Source: Lachnospiraceae bacterium
Lineage (GTDB): Bacteria > Bacillota > Clostridia > Lachnospirales > Lachnospiraceae
Assembly: GCA_015056765.1 (NCBI GenBank)
Contig: SVFQ01000003.1
Location: 146,659-210,658 of the forward strand
Direction: 5' to 3'
DNA: 64,000 nt
A program made the position numbers and the translations under genes. This document shows, piece by piece, positions 35,396-43,352 of this stretch; the first letter of the stretch is position 1, and every line of letters begins with the position of its first letter. The notes beneath the pieces are model-generated. The model did no database searches and was not told the origin of the DNA. It worked only from the letters and a program-made list of their open reading frames with translations.

Positions 35396-36832
35396 GTGTC
35401 TAAGGATAAAACAACAAATGTCTTATATTATCCCTATAGAATCATTTCTATATTTCTACTTGTAACATTGTTTTTCCCAGGATTAAACGTGGCCAGAATC
35501 AGTGGCATGATCGGTAGAAGTACATCTCTACTGACCAGTGGTTTTTCCTACGGAAATCTGGTTGCCAATTTCGGCAGAGCTTTCAAAAAGGGTTGGGTCT
35601 TAGAATCCACCATGCATCTTTTGAATATTTCCAGTTTGATTATCTGCATCGGCATTATCCTTTGTGCTGTGGGAGCTTGTTTTTCTCTTGGTAATCGTAA
35701 ATGCAGATTTACCGGAAATCTCTTGACTGCCGTCGGTACTTTGGCAGCTGTTGTTTCCATGAGTGGTATTTGGAAAGCATATTTCCAGATTGCAGCCACC
35801 AAGAAACCTTCTAAGGTAGAGCCTATGTTTCAGGATTTCTACTATGTGATGCTGATTTTGCTCATTGTGCTTTTCATCAATGCAGTAGTACAGCTCATCC
35901 TGGTGGGACGTCCTGTAAAGGGTGAGAAGTTCGAGATGGAGACTAAGTTTAAACTGTTTCTGATGTTCTTGCCATTCATCTTACTTGCTTTTGTATTTAG
36001 CTACTTACCACTTTGGGGTTGGAGATATGCTTTCTTCGATTACAAATCCGGTGACACCTTAAGCATGGAAAACTTCGTGGGATTTAAGTGGTTTGGACAG
36101 CTGGTGCGTAATAAGTCTACCACGAGAGATATTCTCAATGTGATGAAAAACACACTGGCCATGAGTGGTCTTGGTATTGCCACAAGCTGGTTGCCTATGG
36201 CCTTTGCGATTTTCCTTTCCGAAATTCGTAATTCTAAGTTCAGACGTTTTGTACAGACTTTTACTACCATTCCTAACTTTATCAGCTGGGTATTGGTATT
36301 CGCCATTGCATTTTGTATCTTCTCTACAGACGGTTTCATCTCTTCCTTGATGGTGAATCTGGGAATCTGGACAGAAGGTAAGAATTTCCTGATGAGTGGA
36401 AGCCATACATGGCTAAAAATGCTTCTGTGGGGCTTGTGGAAAGGCCTTGGCTGGAGCGCCATCATTTACATTGCCGGTATATCCGGTATCGATCAGCAGC
36501 TTTATGAAGCAGCCACAGTAGATGGTGCCGGTCGATTCCAGAAGATGTGGCATGTGACAGTGCCCGGACTTATGCCTACCTTCTATGTATTGCTGCTGAT
36601 GGCAGTAGCAGGCATCTTGTCCAATGGTATGGAACAGTACATGGTATTTGAGAACTCCTCTAATACAGCACAGATTATGGTACTGGATCTCTATGTATAT
36701 AAGATGGGTATCGTAAAAGGTGCGATTCCATTGTCTACGGTAGTAGGTATGTTGAAATCTGTAGTCAGCGTAACGTTGCTATGGATTGCAAACTCTATAT
36801 CCAAACTACTTCGTGGCGAGACCATTGTATAA
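35396..36832 (+). CDS. Oligosaccharide ABC permease (LplB type) with N-terminal membrane extension
   Basis: 478 residues, about 170 longer than a usual LplB permease (near 300). The C-terminal 290 residues are a normal inner-membrane component with the EAA motif EAATVDGAGRFQKMWHVTVPG (shortened family loop) near residue 378. The N-terminal 170 residues carry about four additional hydrophobic helices (near 14-30, 70-95, 105-125, 145-165) of no known family. The start is GTG 35396 with GGGAGGATAAG upstream. It partners the permease at 36843 and binding protein B. No ATP-binding gene is present; a shared MsmK-type ATPase elsewhere is usual for this importer class. Confidence 0.87.
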   Translation: MSKDKTTNVLYYPYRIISIFLLVTLFFPGLNVARISGMIGRSTSLLTSGFSYGNLVANFGRAFKKGWVLESTMHLLNISSLIICIGIILCAVGACFSLGNRKCRFTGNLLTAVGTLAAVVSMSGIWKAYFQIAATKKPSKVEPMFQDFYYVMLILLIVLFINAVVQLILVGRPVKGEKFEMETKFKLFLMFLPFILLAFVFSYLPLWGWRYAFFDYKSGDTLSMENFVGFKWFGQLVRNKSTTRDILNVMKNTLAMSGLGIATSWLPMAFAIFLSEIRNSKFRRFVQTFTTIPNFISWVLVFAIAFCIFSTDGFISSLMVNLGIWTEGKNFLMSGSHTWLKMLLWGLWKGLGWSAIIYIAGISGIDQQLYEAATVDGAGRFQKMWHVTVPGLMPTFYVLLLMAVAGILSNGMEQYMVFENSSNTAQIMVLDLYVYKMGIVKGAIPLSTVVGMLKSVVSVTLLWIANSISKLLRGETIV

Positions 36833-36842
36833 GGAGGGCACT

Positions 36843-37754
36843 ATGGGAAAGTTTAAAAGAAGACCCGGTGACGTGGTCTTTGATATCATTAACGGTTTAT
36901 TTTTCGCGTTATTTACGCTGGTTTGTATTTTCCCTTTTTACTACCTGTTCATCAATACCATTAGTGACAATGAACTGGTTCGCAAGGGACTTGTAAATTT
37001 CATCCCAAGAGGGATACATTTTGAAAACTACATTCGATTATTACAGGTAAATGACTTATTTACTTCTTTTGCCATTACTTTAGCAAGAACGATTCTTGGT
37101 ACTTTGCTGATGGTACTTGCCTCTGCCTTTGTGGGCTACATGGTGACACAGCAGGAGATGTGGGGCAGAAGCTTCTGGTATCGATTCCTGGTCATTACCA
37201 TGTACTTTAATGCAGGCATTATTCCCTGGTATTTGAATATGTCCATGCTGGGTCTCACCAATACTTTCTGGGCATATATCATTCCGGGCATCGTAGCACC
37301 GTATAACATCATTTTGGTGAAAACCTATATCGAGTCTGCGATTCCGCTGGAGTTGCAGGAGAGTGCTTCGTTGGACGGCGCTTCTCATTTAAAGATTTTC
37401 TGGAAGATTATTTTGCCACTTTCCAAACCGATTCTGGCAACCATTGCAATCTTCGGTGCGGTAGGCCACTGGAACTCCTTCCAGGATTCCTTGATTTTAA
37501 TGCAGTCAGCACCAAAGCTGTATACCTTACAGCATAGACTCTATATTTACTTAAATACCACCAGTAACTTATCTGCACTGATGAGTGCCGGTAGTACATC
37601 CGGTATCAGTAAGACCGTACTGGATTCTGCATTGAACGGAAAGGTTATCAAATACACCATTGCCATGGTAACCATCATTCCGATTCTGTTAGTTTATCCT
37701 TTTATGCAGCGCTACTTTGAGAAGGGTATTATGATTGGCGCGGTAAAAGGCTAA
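36843..37754 (+). CDS. Oligosaccharide ABC permease (YtcP/AraQ type)
   Basis: Second permease of the importer, 303 residues with six predicted membrane helices and the EAA loop ESASLDGASHLKIFWKIILP near residue 195. The C-terminal YPFMQRYFEKGIMIGAVKG is the hallmark ending of this permease group. The frame runs further upstream, but ATG 36843 with AAGGAGGG seven bases before it, just after the stop of the first permease, is the true start. Confidence 0.93.
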   Translation: MGKFKRRPGDVVFDIINGLFFALFTLVCIFPFYYLFINTISDNELVRKGLVNFIPRGIHFENYIRLLQVNDLFTSFAITLARTILGTLLMVLASAFVGYMVTQQEMWGRSFWYRFLVITMYFNAGIIPWYLNMSMLGLTNTFWAYIIPGIVAPYNIILVKTYIESAIPLELQESASLDGASHLKIFWKIILPLSKPILATIAIFGAVGHWNSFQDSLILMQSAPKLYTLQHRLYIYLNTTSNLSALMSAGSTSGISKTVLDSALNGKVIKYTIAMVTIIPILLVYPFMQRYFEKGIMIGAVKG

Positions 37755-37760
37755 GAAGGA

Positions 37761-37784
37761 CTTTAACTCAAAAGAGAGTTGAAG
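37761..37784 (+). other. Intercistronic hairpin before binding protein B
   Basis: CTTTAACTC (37761-37769) pairs with GAGTTGAAG (37776-37784), with one G-U pair. There is no T-tract. It may block 5' decay and raise the level of the binding-protein message. Confidence 0.55.
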
Positions 37785-37819
37785 ATAGATTTTGCATTCA
37801 CAATAAGGAGGGTTATGCA

Positions 37820-39610
37820 ATGAAAATGAAAAAGTTAGTAGCACTTTTACTTGCTTCTTCTATGGCTGTATCTTTGACAGCTTGCGGTACAAGCAATCCT
37901 GCAGGCACATTGGTAGACACAGATACAGAAGCAGACGAAAGTGATGCTGCTACAGCACCAGCTGATGAAGCAGCAACAGGTGTGAGCTATGAGGCGGATT
38001 TATCCGACATCATTCCTGAAGAAACTGTAACACTGGATGTGTACGATCAGTTGGCAAACTATTCCGGTGAGCAGACCGGTTGGTTCGCAAAGATTTTACT
38101 GGATAAATTCAATGTAAAATTGAACATTATCCCAGAAGGTGACGGTGTATACGATACTCGTATGGAATCCGGCAACTTAGGTGACCTGGTAATCTGGGGC
38201 TCTGATGGCGATCAGTATCAGGAAGCCATTGAAAAAGGCATGTTATTTGACTTCAACGAAGATAATCTTTTAACAGATTATGGCCCATTCATCAGAAGCA
38301 ACATGTCCGCAGCACTGGAGAAAAACGCAGGCATCTCCCCTGACGGTAAAGTATATGGCTTTGGCCACGACGTAACAGTATCTGCAACAGACCCAGGTTC
38401 TTTTATGTACACATGGGATCTTCGTTACGATCTGTATGAAGAACTTGGCAAACCGGAAATCAAAGACCTGGATGGTATGGTAGACGTACTGGCTAAGATG
38501 AAAGAGGCTTGCCCTACAGATGACAATGGCAACCCAACCTACGGCGTATCTTTATTCAATGACTGGGATGGCGACATGGTTATGTTCGTAAAATCCACAG
38601 CATCAGCTTACTATGGTTATGATGAGTTTGGCCTTGGTCTGTATGATCCTTCCACTCAGAAGTTCCATCCTGTACTGGAAGAGAACGGTCCTTACCTGAC
38701 TGCTCTGAAATTCTACAACAACTTATACCAGAAAGGTCTGTTAGATCCAGACTCTCAGACACAGGGCTTTGATGGTATGCAGGAAGACTATCAGAACGGT
38801 ACTGCATTCCTGAACGTATTTAACTTCATGGGTTCTGCTCTGTATAACACACCTGACCATCTGGCAGCAAACAAGGGTATGTTCCCTGTCAAACCTACCG
38901 ACGCTACACCAATCCGTTATGGTCTTAACGTATATGGTGGTAACCGTGTATGGTCTATCGGTGCAAACACAGAATATCCTGAACTTTGCATGGCTATCTA
39001 CAACTGGCTTTGCACTCCGGAAGGACGTATGACCTTTGAATATGGTCCTAAGGATGTTTGCTGGTACTATGATGAAAACGGCAAGACTCAGTTCACCGAA
39101 ATCGGTAAAGCTTGCAAGACAGACATCACAACAGAACTTGGTAACGGCTATGAAGGTACCTTCGATGATGGTTCCTTCAAGATGAACAACAGCACCTGGT
39201 CTTTGGATGCTCCTAACCCGGATAGCAATGGTGAGACTTACAACTATCGTAACTGGGCTAGCTACTCCGATGAAGCAGGTTCTCAGATTGAACAGGATTG
39301 GAGAGACTGGGCAGGCGCAGATACACCAGACCAGTATCTGGATAAACAGAACTACATCCTTTCTCCTGGTTCTATGTACACAGGCGGTGTACACTCTGAC
39401 GAATTACAGGTTGTATGGGATCAGGTAAGCACCTGTGTGAAAGACAATTCTTGGAAAGCAATCTACGCAAAAGATGATGCTGAATTTGATGCTATCGTAG
39501 CTGAAATGACTGAAAAAGCGAAAGAATATGGCTATGATGAATGCATCGCATTCCAGGAAAATGAAGCTACACTTCGTGCAGCAGCAGAAAAAGCAGCGTT
39601 GGCTGAATAA
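37820..39610 (+). CDS. Solute-binding lipoprotein B of the xyloglucan-type importer
   Basis: 596-residue lipoprotein: signal peptide, lipobox LTAC with Cys22, then an acidic Thr/Ala/Asp-rich linker (about 30-55) and a large sugar-binding domain with many Trp and Tyr. It follows the two permeases with a strong AAGGAGGG ribosome site and highly biased codons, and is framed by two hairpins, all signs of abundant expression. It is a paralogue of protein A at 30494. Ligand is inferred from the enzymes as a xyloglucan oligosaccharide. Confidence 0.9.
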   Translation: MKMKKLVALLLASSMAVSLTACGTSNPAGTLVDTDTEADESDAATAPADEAATGVSYEADLSDIIPEETVTLDVYDQLANYSGEQTGWFAKILLDKFNVKLNIIPEGDGVYDTRMESGNLGDLVIWGSDGDQYQEAIEKGMLFDFNEDNLLTDYGPFIRSNMSAALEKNAGISPDGKVYGFGHDVTVSATDPGSFMYTWDLRYDLYEELGKPEIKDLDGMVDVLAKMKEACPTDDNGNPTYGVSLFNDWDGDMVMFVKSTASAYYGYDEFGLGLYDPSTQKFHPVLEENGPYLTALKFYNNLYQKGLLDPDSQTQGFDGMQEDYQNGTAFLNVFNFMGSALYNTPDHLAANKGMFPVKPTDATPIRYGLNVYGGNRVWSIGANTEYPELCMAIYNWLCTPEGRMTFEYGPKDVCWYYDENGKTQFTEIGKACKTDITTELGNGYEGTFDDGSFKMNNSTWSLDAPNPDSNGETYNYRNWASYSDEAGSQIEQDWRDWAGADTPDQYLDKQNYILSPGSMYTGGVHSDELQVVWDQVSTCVKDNSWKAIYAKDDAEFDAIVAEMTEKAKEYGYDECIAFQENEATLRAAAEKAALAE

Positions 39611-39630
39611 TCTAAAAAGGTATTATAAGG

Positions 39631-39660
39631 TAGGGTTGCGACTCCTGTCGCAGCCCTATT
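39631..39660 (+). terminator. Partial terminator between binding protein B and the response regulator
   Basis: TAGGGTTGCGAC (39631-39642) pairs with GTCGCAGCCCTA (39647-39658) with one G-U pair; four T residues follow before AAAA. It likely lowers transcription into the regulator and enzymes. Confidence 0.75.
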
Positions 39661-39710
39661 TTAAAACATATGATACAATTGCTACAGAGTTCTATTTGGA
39701 GGCAGATATA

Positions 39711-41291
39711 TTGGAAACTGTATTAATTGCGGATGACGAATTAAATATTAGAGAGGGCATTAAGCTTATTATCGATTGGGAGTCCTTGGGATTTCGTATT
39801 GTAGGAGATGCCTGCAACGGAGAAGAAGCGTTGTCGGCCATTATGAAATTGAACCCTACATTGGTAGTAATGGATATGCAGATGCCCAAAATTCATGGGA
39901 TAGATGTAATCAGACTAGCCAGAGAGCAGGGATATGAAGGGTATTTTATCATACTCAGTGGATATTCTGATTTTAGTTATGCCAGGGAAGCCATACGCAA
40001 CCGGGTAACCAATTACATCACAAAACCGATAGATGAAGATGAATTGTATGCTACTGTACAGAAAATACGTGGGGAGATTGAAAAGAATGCCAGAGAAGGC
40101 GGTCGTATCGGTAAGATGCGGAAGAAAGCCAAAAACGTGGTCGTGAATGAACTTCTCATGGGTACGTATTTAGAAGATGACGAGAAAGAACACAGAGAAG
40201 AAAGCCTGGACGAATTAGAAGGCATGGGACTACTTTGTCCGGAATACCAGGTGGTGATTCATGAGACCTACCATGCCGGTAAGAGCAGTGCAGCCTTTGC
40301 CATGACAGAACTGTTACCGGCGTTCCTGGAGGAAAGCCAGTATGAGACCTGTGATGCAGAGGGTTTTTCCTGCATTTTACTAAAGGGAAAATCTGCTATC
40401 GCCAGATTCGAGGATTTTTTGGAGCACTATGAAAAAGCACCGGTGGAATTAGACAGTCCTTTAGATATGATTTTCCTTGCCATTGGTCAAAAAGGAGAGA
40501 AGCCTGAGGACGTAGCACTTTGCTTTGAGTCTGCAAAAAAACTGGCAAAACGCAGATTCTTTTGCGAGGAAGGACAGCATTTTGTCAGAACCCATACCGG
40601 GGAAGAAGAACAAAAGGATATGGGTAATCCCGATAAAGCTATGCAGCAGGAAGTGATTGATAAATTATCGGATGCTGCCATAGGGGGAAATCGTAGAGAA
40701 CTGATTGAAACTTTAGAAAGCCTTACGGAGAGCTTGAAGAAATCCACTATGGATACGCCGGATGTGTGCTTGTATCTCACAGAGATTCTATTACAATGCA
40801 AAGATCGTCTGACAAAACAGTATCCTTCTTTGGCGGAGCAGTTTGAAAGTCATGCGGGTATCATTGAATTTATTGAAGGAAGATTTTATCTCTATGAAAT
40901 TATTCAGTACATGACGGAACTGTTTGATCGAGTCATGGAAAAGCTTCATGAAAGAAGCGGCAATGAAAATATCATTGAGGATATTTTATCCTACACGGAA
41001 CGAAATTATGCGTTGCCTCTTACCTTGGAAGATTTGGCGAATCAGTTTGGCTATAATTCCGGGTATCTTGGCAGACTTTTCACCAGAACCATGGGAATAG
41101 GCTACAACTACTACTTGAATGAATGTCGTATCAAAAAATCCAAGGAGCTACTTTTGGAAGGAAAGCACAAAGTCTACGAAGTGGCTGAGCTTGTGGGCTA
41201 TAATGACGTGGATTATTTCGGTAAGAAATTTAGAAAGCACGCCGGTATGACACCGGCAGAGTTTAAAAAACAAGGTCGGAGGACAGACTGA
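39711..41291 (+). CDS. YesN-type response regulator, AraC family
   Basis: 526-residue regulator: receiver domain at the N-terminus (ETVLIADDELNIREG, phosphorylated Asp55 in VVMDMQMP, Lys in NYITKPID), a long middle region, and a C-terminal AraC double helix-turn-helix (LTLEDLANQFGYNSGYLGRLF and VYEVAELVGYNDVDYFGKKFRKHAGMTPAEF-type segments). The frame is open far upstream, but the receiver begins at TTG 39711, which has TTGGAGG eight bases before it, so a TTG start is assigned. It should be the partner of the kinase at 32286 and activate both promoters of the locus. Its stop overlaps the GH42 start (TGATG). Confidence 0.9.
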   Translation: METVLIADDELNIREGIKLIIDWESLGFRIVGDACNGEEALSAIMKLNPTLVVMDMQMPKIHGIDVIRLAREQGYEGYFIILSGYSDFSYAREAIRNRVTNYITKPIDEDELYATVQKIRGEIEKNAREGGRIGKMRKKAKNVVVNELLMGTYLEDDEKEHREESLDELEGMGLLCPEYQVVIHETYHAGKSSAAFAMTELLPAFLEESQYETCDAEGFSCILLKGKSAIARFEDFLEHYEKAPVELDSPLDMIFLAIGQKGEKPEDVALCFESAKKLAKRRFFCEEGQHFVRTHTGEEEQKDMGNPDKAMQQEVIDKLSDAAIGGNRRELIETLESLTESLKKSTMDTPDVCLYLTEILLQCKDRLTKQYPSLAEQFESHAGIIEFIEGRFYLYEIIQYMTELFDRVMEKLHERSGNENIIEDILSYTERNYALPLTLEDLANQFGYNSGYLGRLFTRTMGIGYNYYLNECRIKKSKELLLEGKHKVYEVAELVGYNDVDYFGKKFRKHAGMTPAEFKKQGRRTD

Positions 41292-43321
41292 TGAGATGGG
41301 ACAACCAGGTAAAAAAACTCCCCTATGGTGGGGACTATAATCCGGAACAGTGGCCGGAGGAAATCTGGGACGAGGATATGGCGTTATTTGCAAAGGCCGG
41401 CATTGATACGGTGACTTTGAATGTATTTTCCTGGGCAGCAATACAGCCATCGGAAACAGAATATGATTTTTCCAAATTAGATAAGATCGTGAATCTGGTG
41501 ACAGAGCATGGCATGCAAATTATTTTGGCTACCTCTACAGGTGCCCATCCGGCGTGGATGGCCCATAGATATCCGGATATTCTGCGAGTGGACTATGCCG
41601 GTAGAAAGCACAAATTCGGAGGCAGACACAATTCCTGTCCCAACAGTCCAACCTACCACAAATACGCACCACTTCTTGCAGAGAAACTTGCTGAACACTA
41701 TAAAGATCAGAAAAACATCATTGCCTTTCATATATCCAATGAATATGGCGGGGACTGCTATTGCGAAAACTGTGAAAAGGGCTTTCGCAAATGGCTGAAA
41801 GAAAAGTATGGCAGTATCGAAGCAGTGAATAAAGCCTGGAATACGACTTTCTGGGGACATACTTTTTATGATTTCGAGGAAATCGTAGCGCCAAACCTTT
41901 TATCAGAAGAAGGAGAATGGGGTGGTAGATGCCACACCATGTTCCAAGGAATCTCTTTGGATTATAGACGGTACATGTCGGATGCTATGTTGGATATGTA
42001 TAAAATGGAGCGAGATGCCATCCGTAAAATAGTGCCAAAGGCAGCCATTACCACCAATCTCATGGGCTTTTATAAACCTTTGGATTATCGGAAATGGGCA
42101 AAAGAAATGGACTTTGTTTCCTGGGATAATTATCCATCTCCCACAGATCCCGTTGAAATTACAGCCATGTGTCACGATTTGATGCGAGGCATCAAAGATG
42201 GGGAAAGTTTTGCTTTGATGGAGCAGACCCCCAGCGTAACCAACTGGCTTCCTTATAATGCCCTGAAAAGACCGGGAGTCTTAAGGCTGTGGAGTTATCA
42301 GGCAGTAGCCCATGGGGCAGACTCTGTGCTGTTTTTCCAAATGCGCAGAAGTATCGGTGCCTGCGAAAAGTATCATGGCGCCATCATCGATCATTGCGGC
42401 CATGGAGATACCAGAGTATTCCGGGAAGCTTCTGCCTTGGGAGAAGAACTGAAAAAACTGGGAGATGCCACCATGACCATGGAGACAAAAGCGAAAGTGG
42501 CTGTACTTTTTGACTGGAATAACTGGTGGGCCACAGAGTATTCCGCAGGTCCTTCTCAGGATTTGAATTATAGAGAGCAGGTAAGTAAATACTATGCCTC
42601 TCTGCGAAAGAAAAACATCGATGTGGATATTGTATTCCCGGATTCTGATTTGACAGGATACCAGGTGGTGATCGCTCCGGTTCTTTATATGGTGGAGACC
42701 GGCTTAGACGAGAGAATCAGAGCTTTTGTGGAAAAAGGTGGCATTTTTATTACCGGATTCTTCAGTGGCTATGTGCAGGAAAATGATTTGGTGGTAACCG
42801 GTGGATATCCTGGAAAACTGAGGGATATTTTAGGTATCTGGGTAGAAGAAACAGATGCTTTCCCGCAGGATGCCTGCAATCACTTTTCCTATCATGGAAA
42901 AGTATATCCGGCAAAACTGCTTTGTGACTTGATTCATCTGGAAGGAGCAGTAGCCTTAGATGACAAAGGTTACCTGGAGGACTTTTATCAGGGCATGCCC
43001 GTGGTTACAAAGAACGAGTTTGGCCAGGGAAAAGCATATTATGTGGCGACAGATTCTGATGAAGCCTTTAGGGATGTCTTTTTAGAGGATATTCTGGCAG
43101 AGGCGGGAATCCGTCCTTTGTTAGAAACCTCAAAGGAAATAGAAGTAACTTCCAGAGAGAACGAAACCGGTATTCTGTATTATGTATTAAACCATGGTGA
43201 GAAGGCCGGAAACTTTGATTTACCGGTAGAGGGAGAAGAACTGCTGACAGGAGAAACACTCACAGCAGGTAAGTATCAGATAGAGGCGAAGGATGTAAAA
43301 GTCATTCGTGTACTGAAGTAA
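41291..43321 (+). CDS. GH42 beta-galactosidase, intracellular
   Basis: 676-residue family 42 enzyme without signal peptide. YGGDYNPEQWPEEIWDEDM at the start is the family hallmark; Glu151 in FHISNEYGG is the acid/base and Glu311 in ALMEQTPSVTNW the nucleophile; the cluster CYCENC just after residue 155 matches the structural zinc site of the family. A trimerisation domain and a small C-terminal beta domain follow. It would remove beta-galactose, here from xyloglucan side chains after defucosylation. Start ATG 41291 overlaps the regulator stop and has GGTCGGAGG upstream. Confidence 0.93.
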   Translation: MRWDNQVKKLPYGGDYNPEQWPEEIWDEDMALFAKAGIDTVTLNVFSWAAIQPSETEYDFSKLDKIVNLVTEHGMQIILATSTGAHPAWMAHRYPDILRVDYAGRKHKFGGRHNSCPNSPTYHKYAPLLAEKLAEHYKDQKNIIAFHISNEYGGDCYCENCEKGFRKWLKEKYGSIEAVNKAWNTTFWGHTFYDFEEIVAPNLLSEEGEWGGRCHTMFQGISLDYRRYMSDAMLDMYKMERDAIRKIVPKAAITTNLMGFYKPLDYRKWAKEMDFVSWDNYPSPTDPVEITAMCHDLMRGIKDGESFALMEQTPSVTNWLPYNALKRPGVLRLWSYQAVAHGADSVLFFQMRRSIGACEKYHGAIIDHCGHGDTRVFREASALGEELKKLGDATMTMETKAKVAVLFDWNNWWATEYSAGPSQDLNYREQVSKYYASLRKKNIDVDIVFPDSDLTGYQVVIAPVLYMVETGLDERIRAFVEKGGIFITGFFSGYVQENDLVVTGGYPGKLRDILGIWVEETDAFPQDACNHFSYHGKVYPAKLLCDLIHLEGAVALDDKGYLEDFYQGMPVVTKNEFGQGKAYYVATDSDEAFRDVFLEDILAEAGIRPLLETSKEIEVTSRENETGILYYVLNHGEKAGNFDLPVEGEELLTGETLTAGKYQIEAKDVKVIRVLK

Positions 43322-43352
43322 AAGTGAAGAAGTATGGATAGGAACCAGAAAT

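Noticed and set aside
38741..39394. 217-codon minus-strand frame opposite binding protein B
   Set aside because: It lies wholly antisense to a strongly biased, well-identified lipoprotein gene, has no ribosome site or family motif, and arises from that codon bias.
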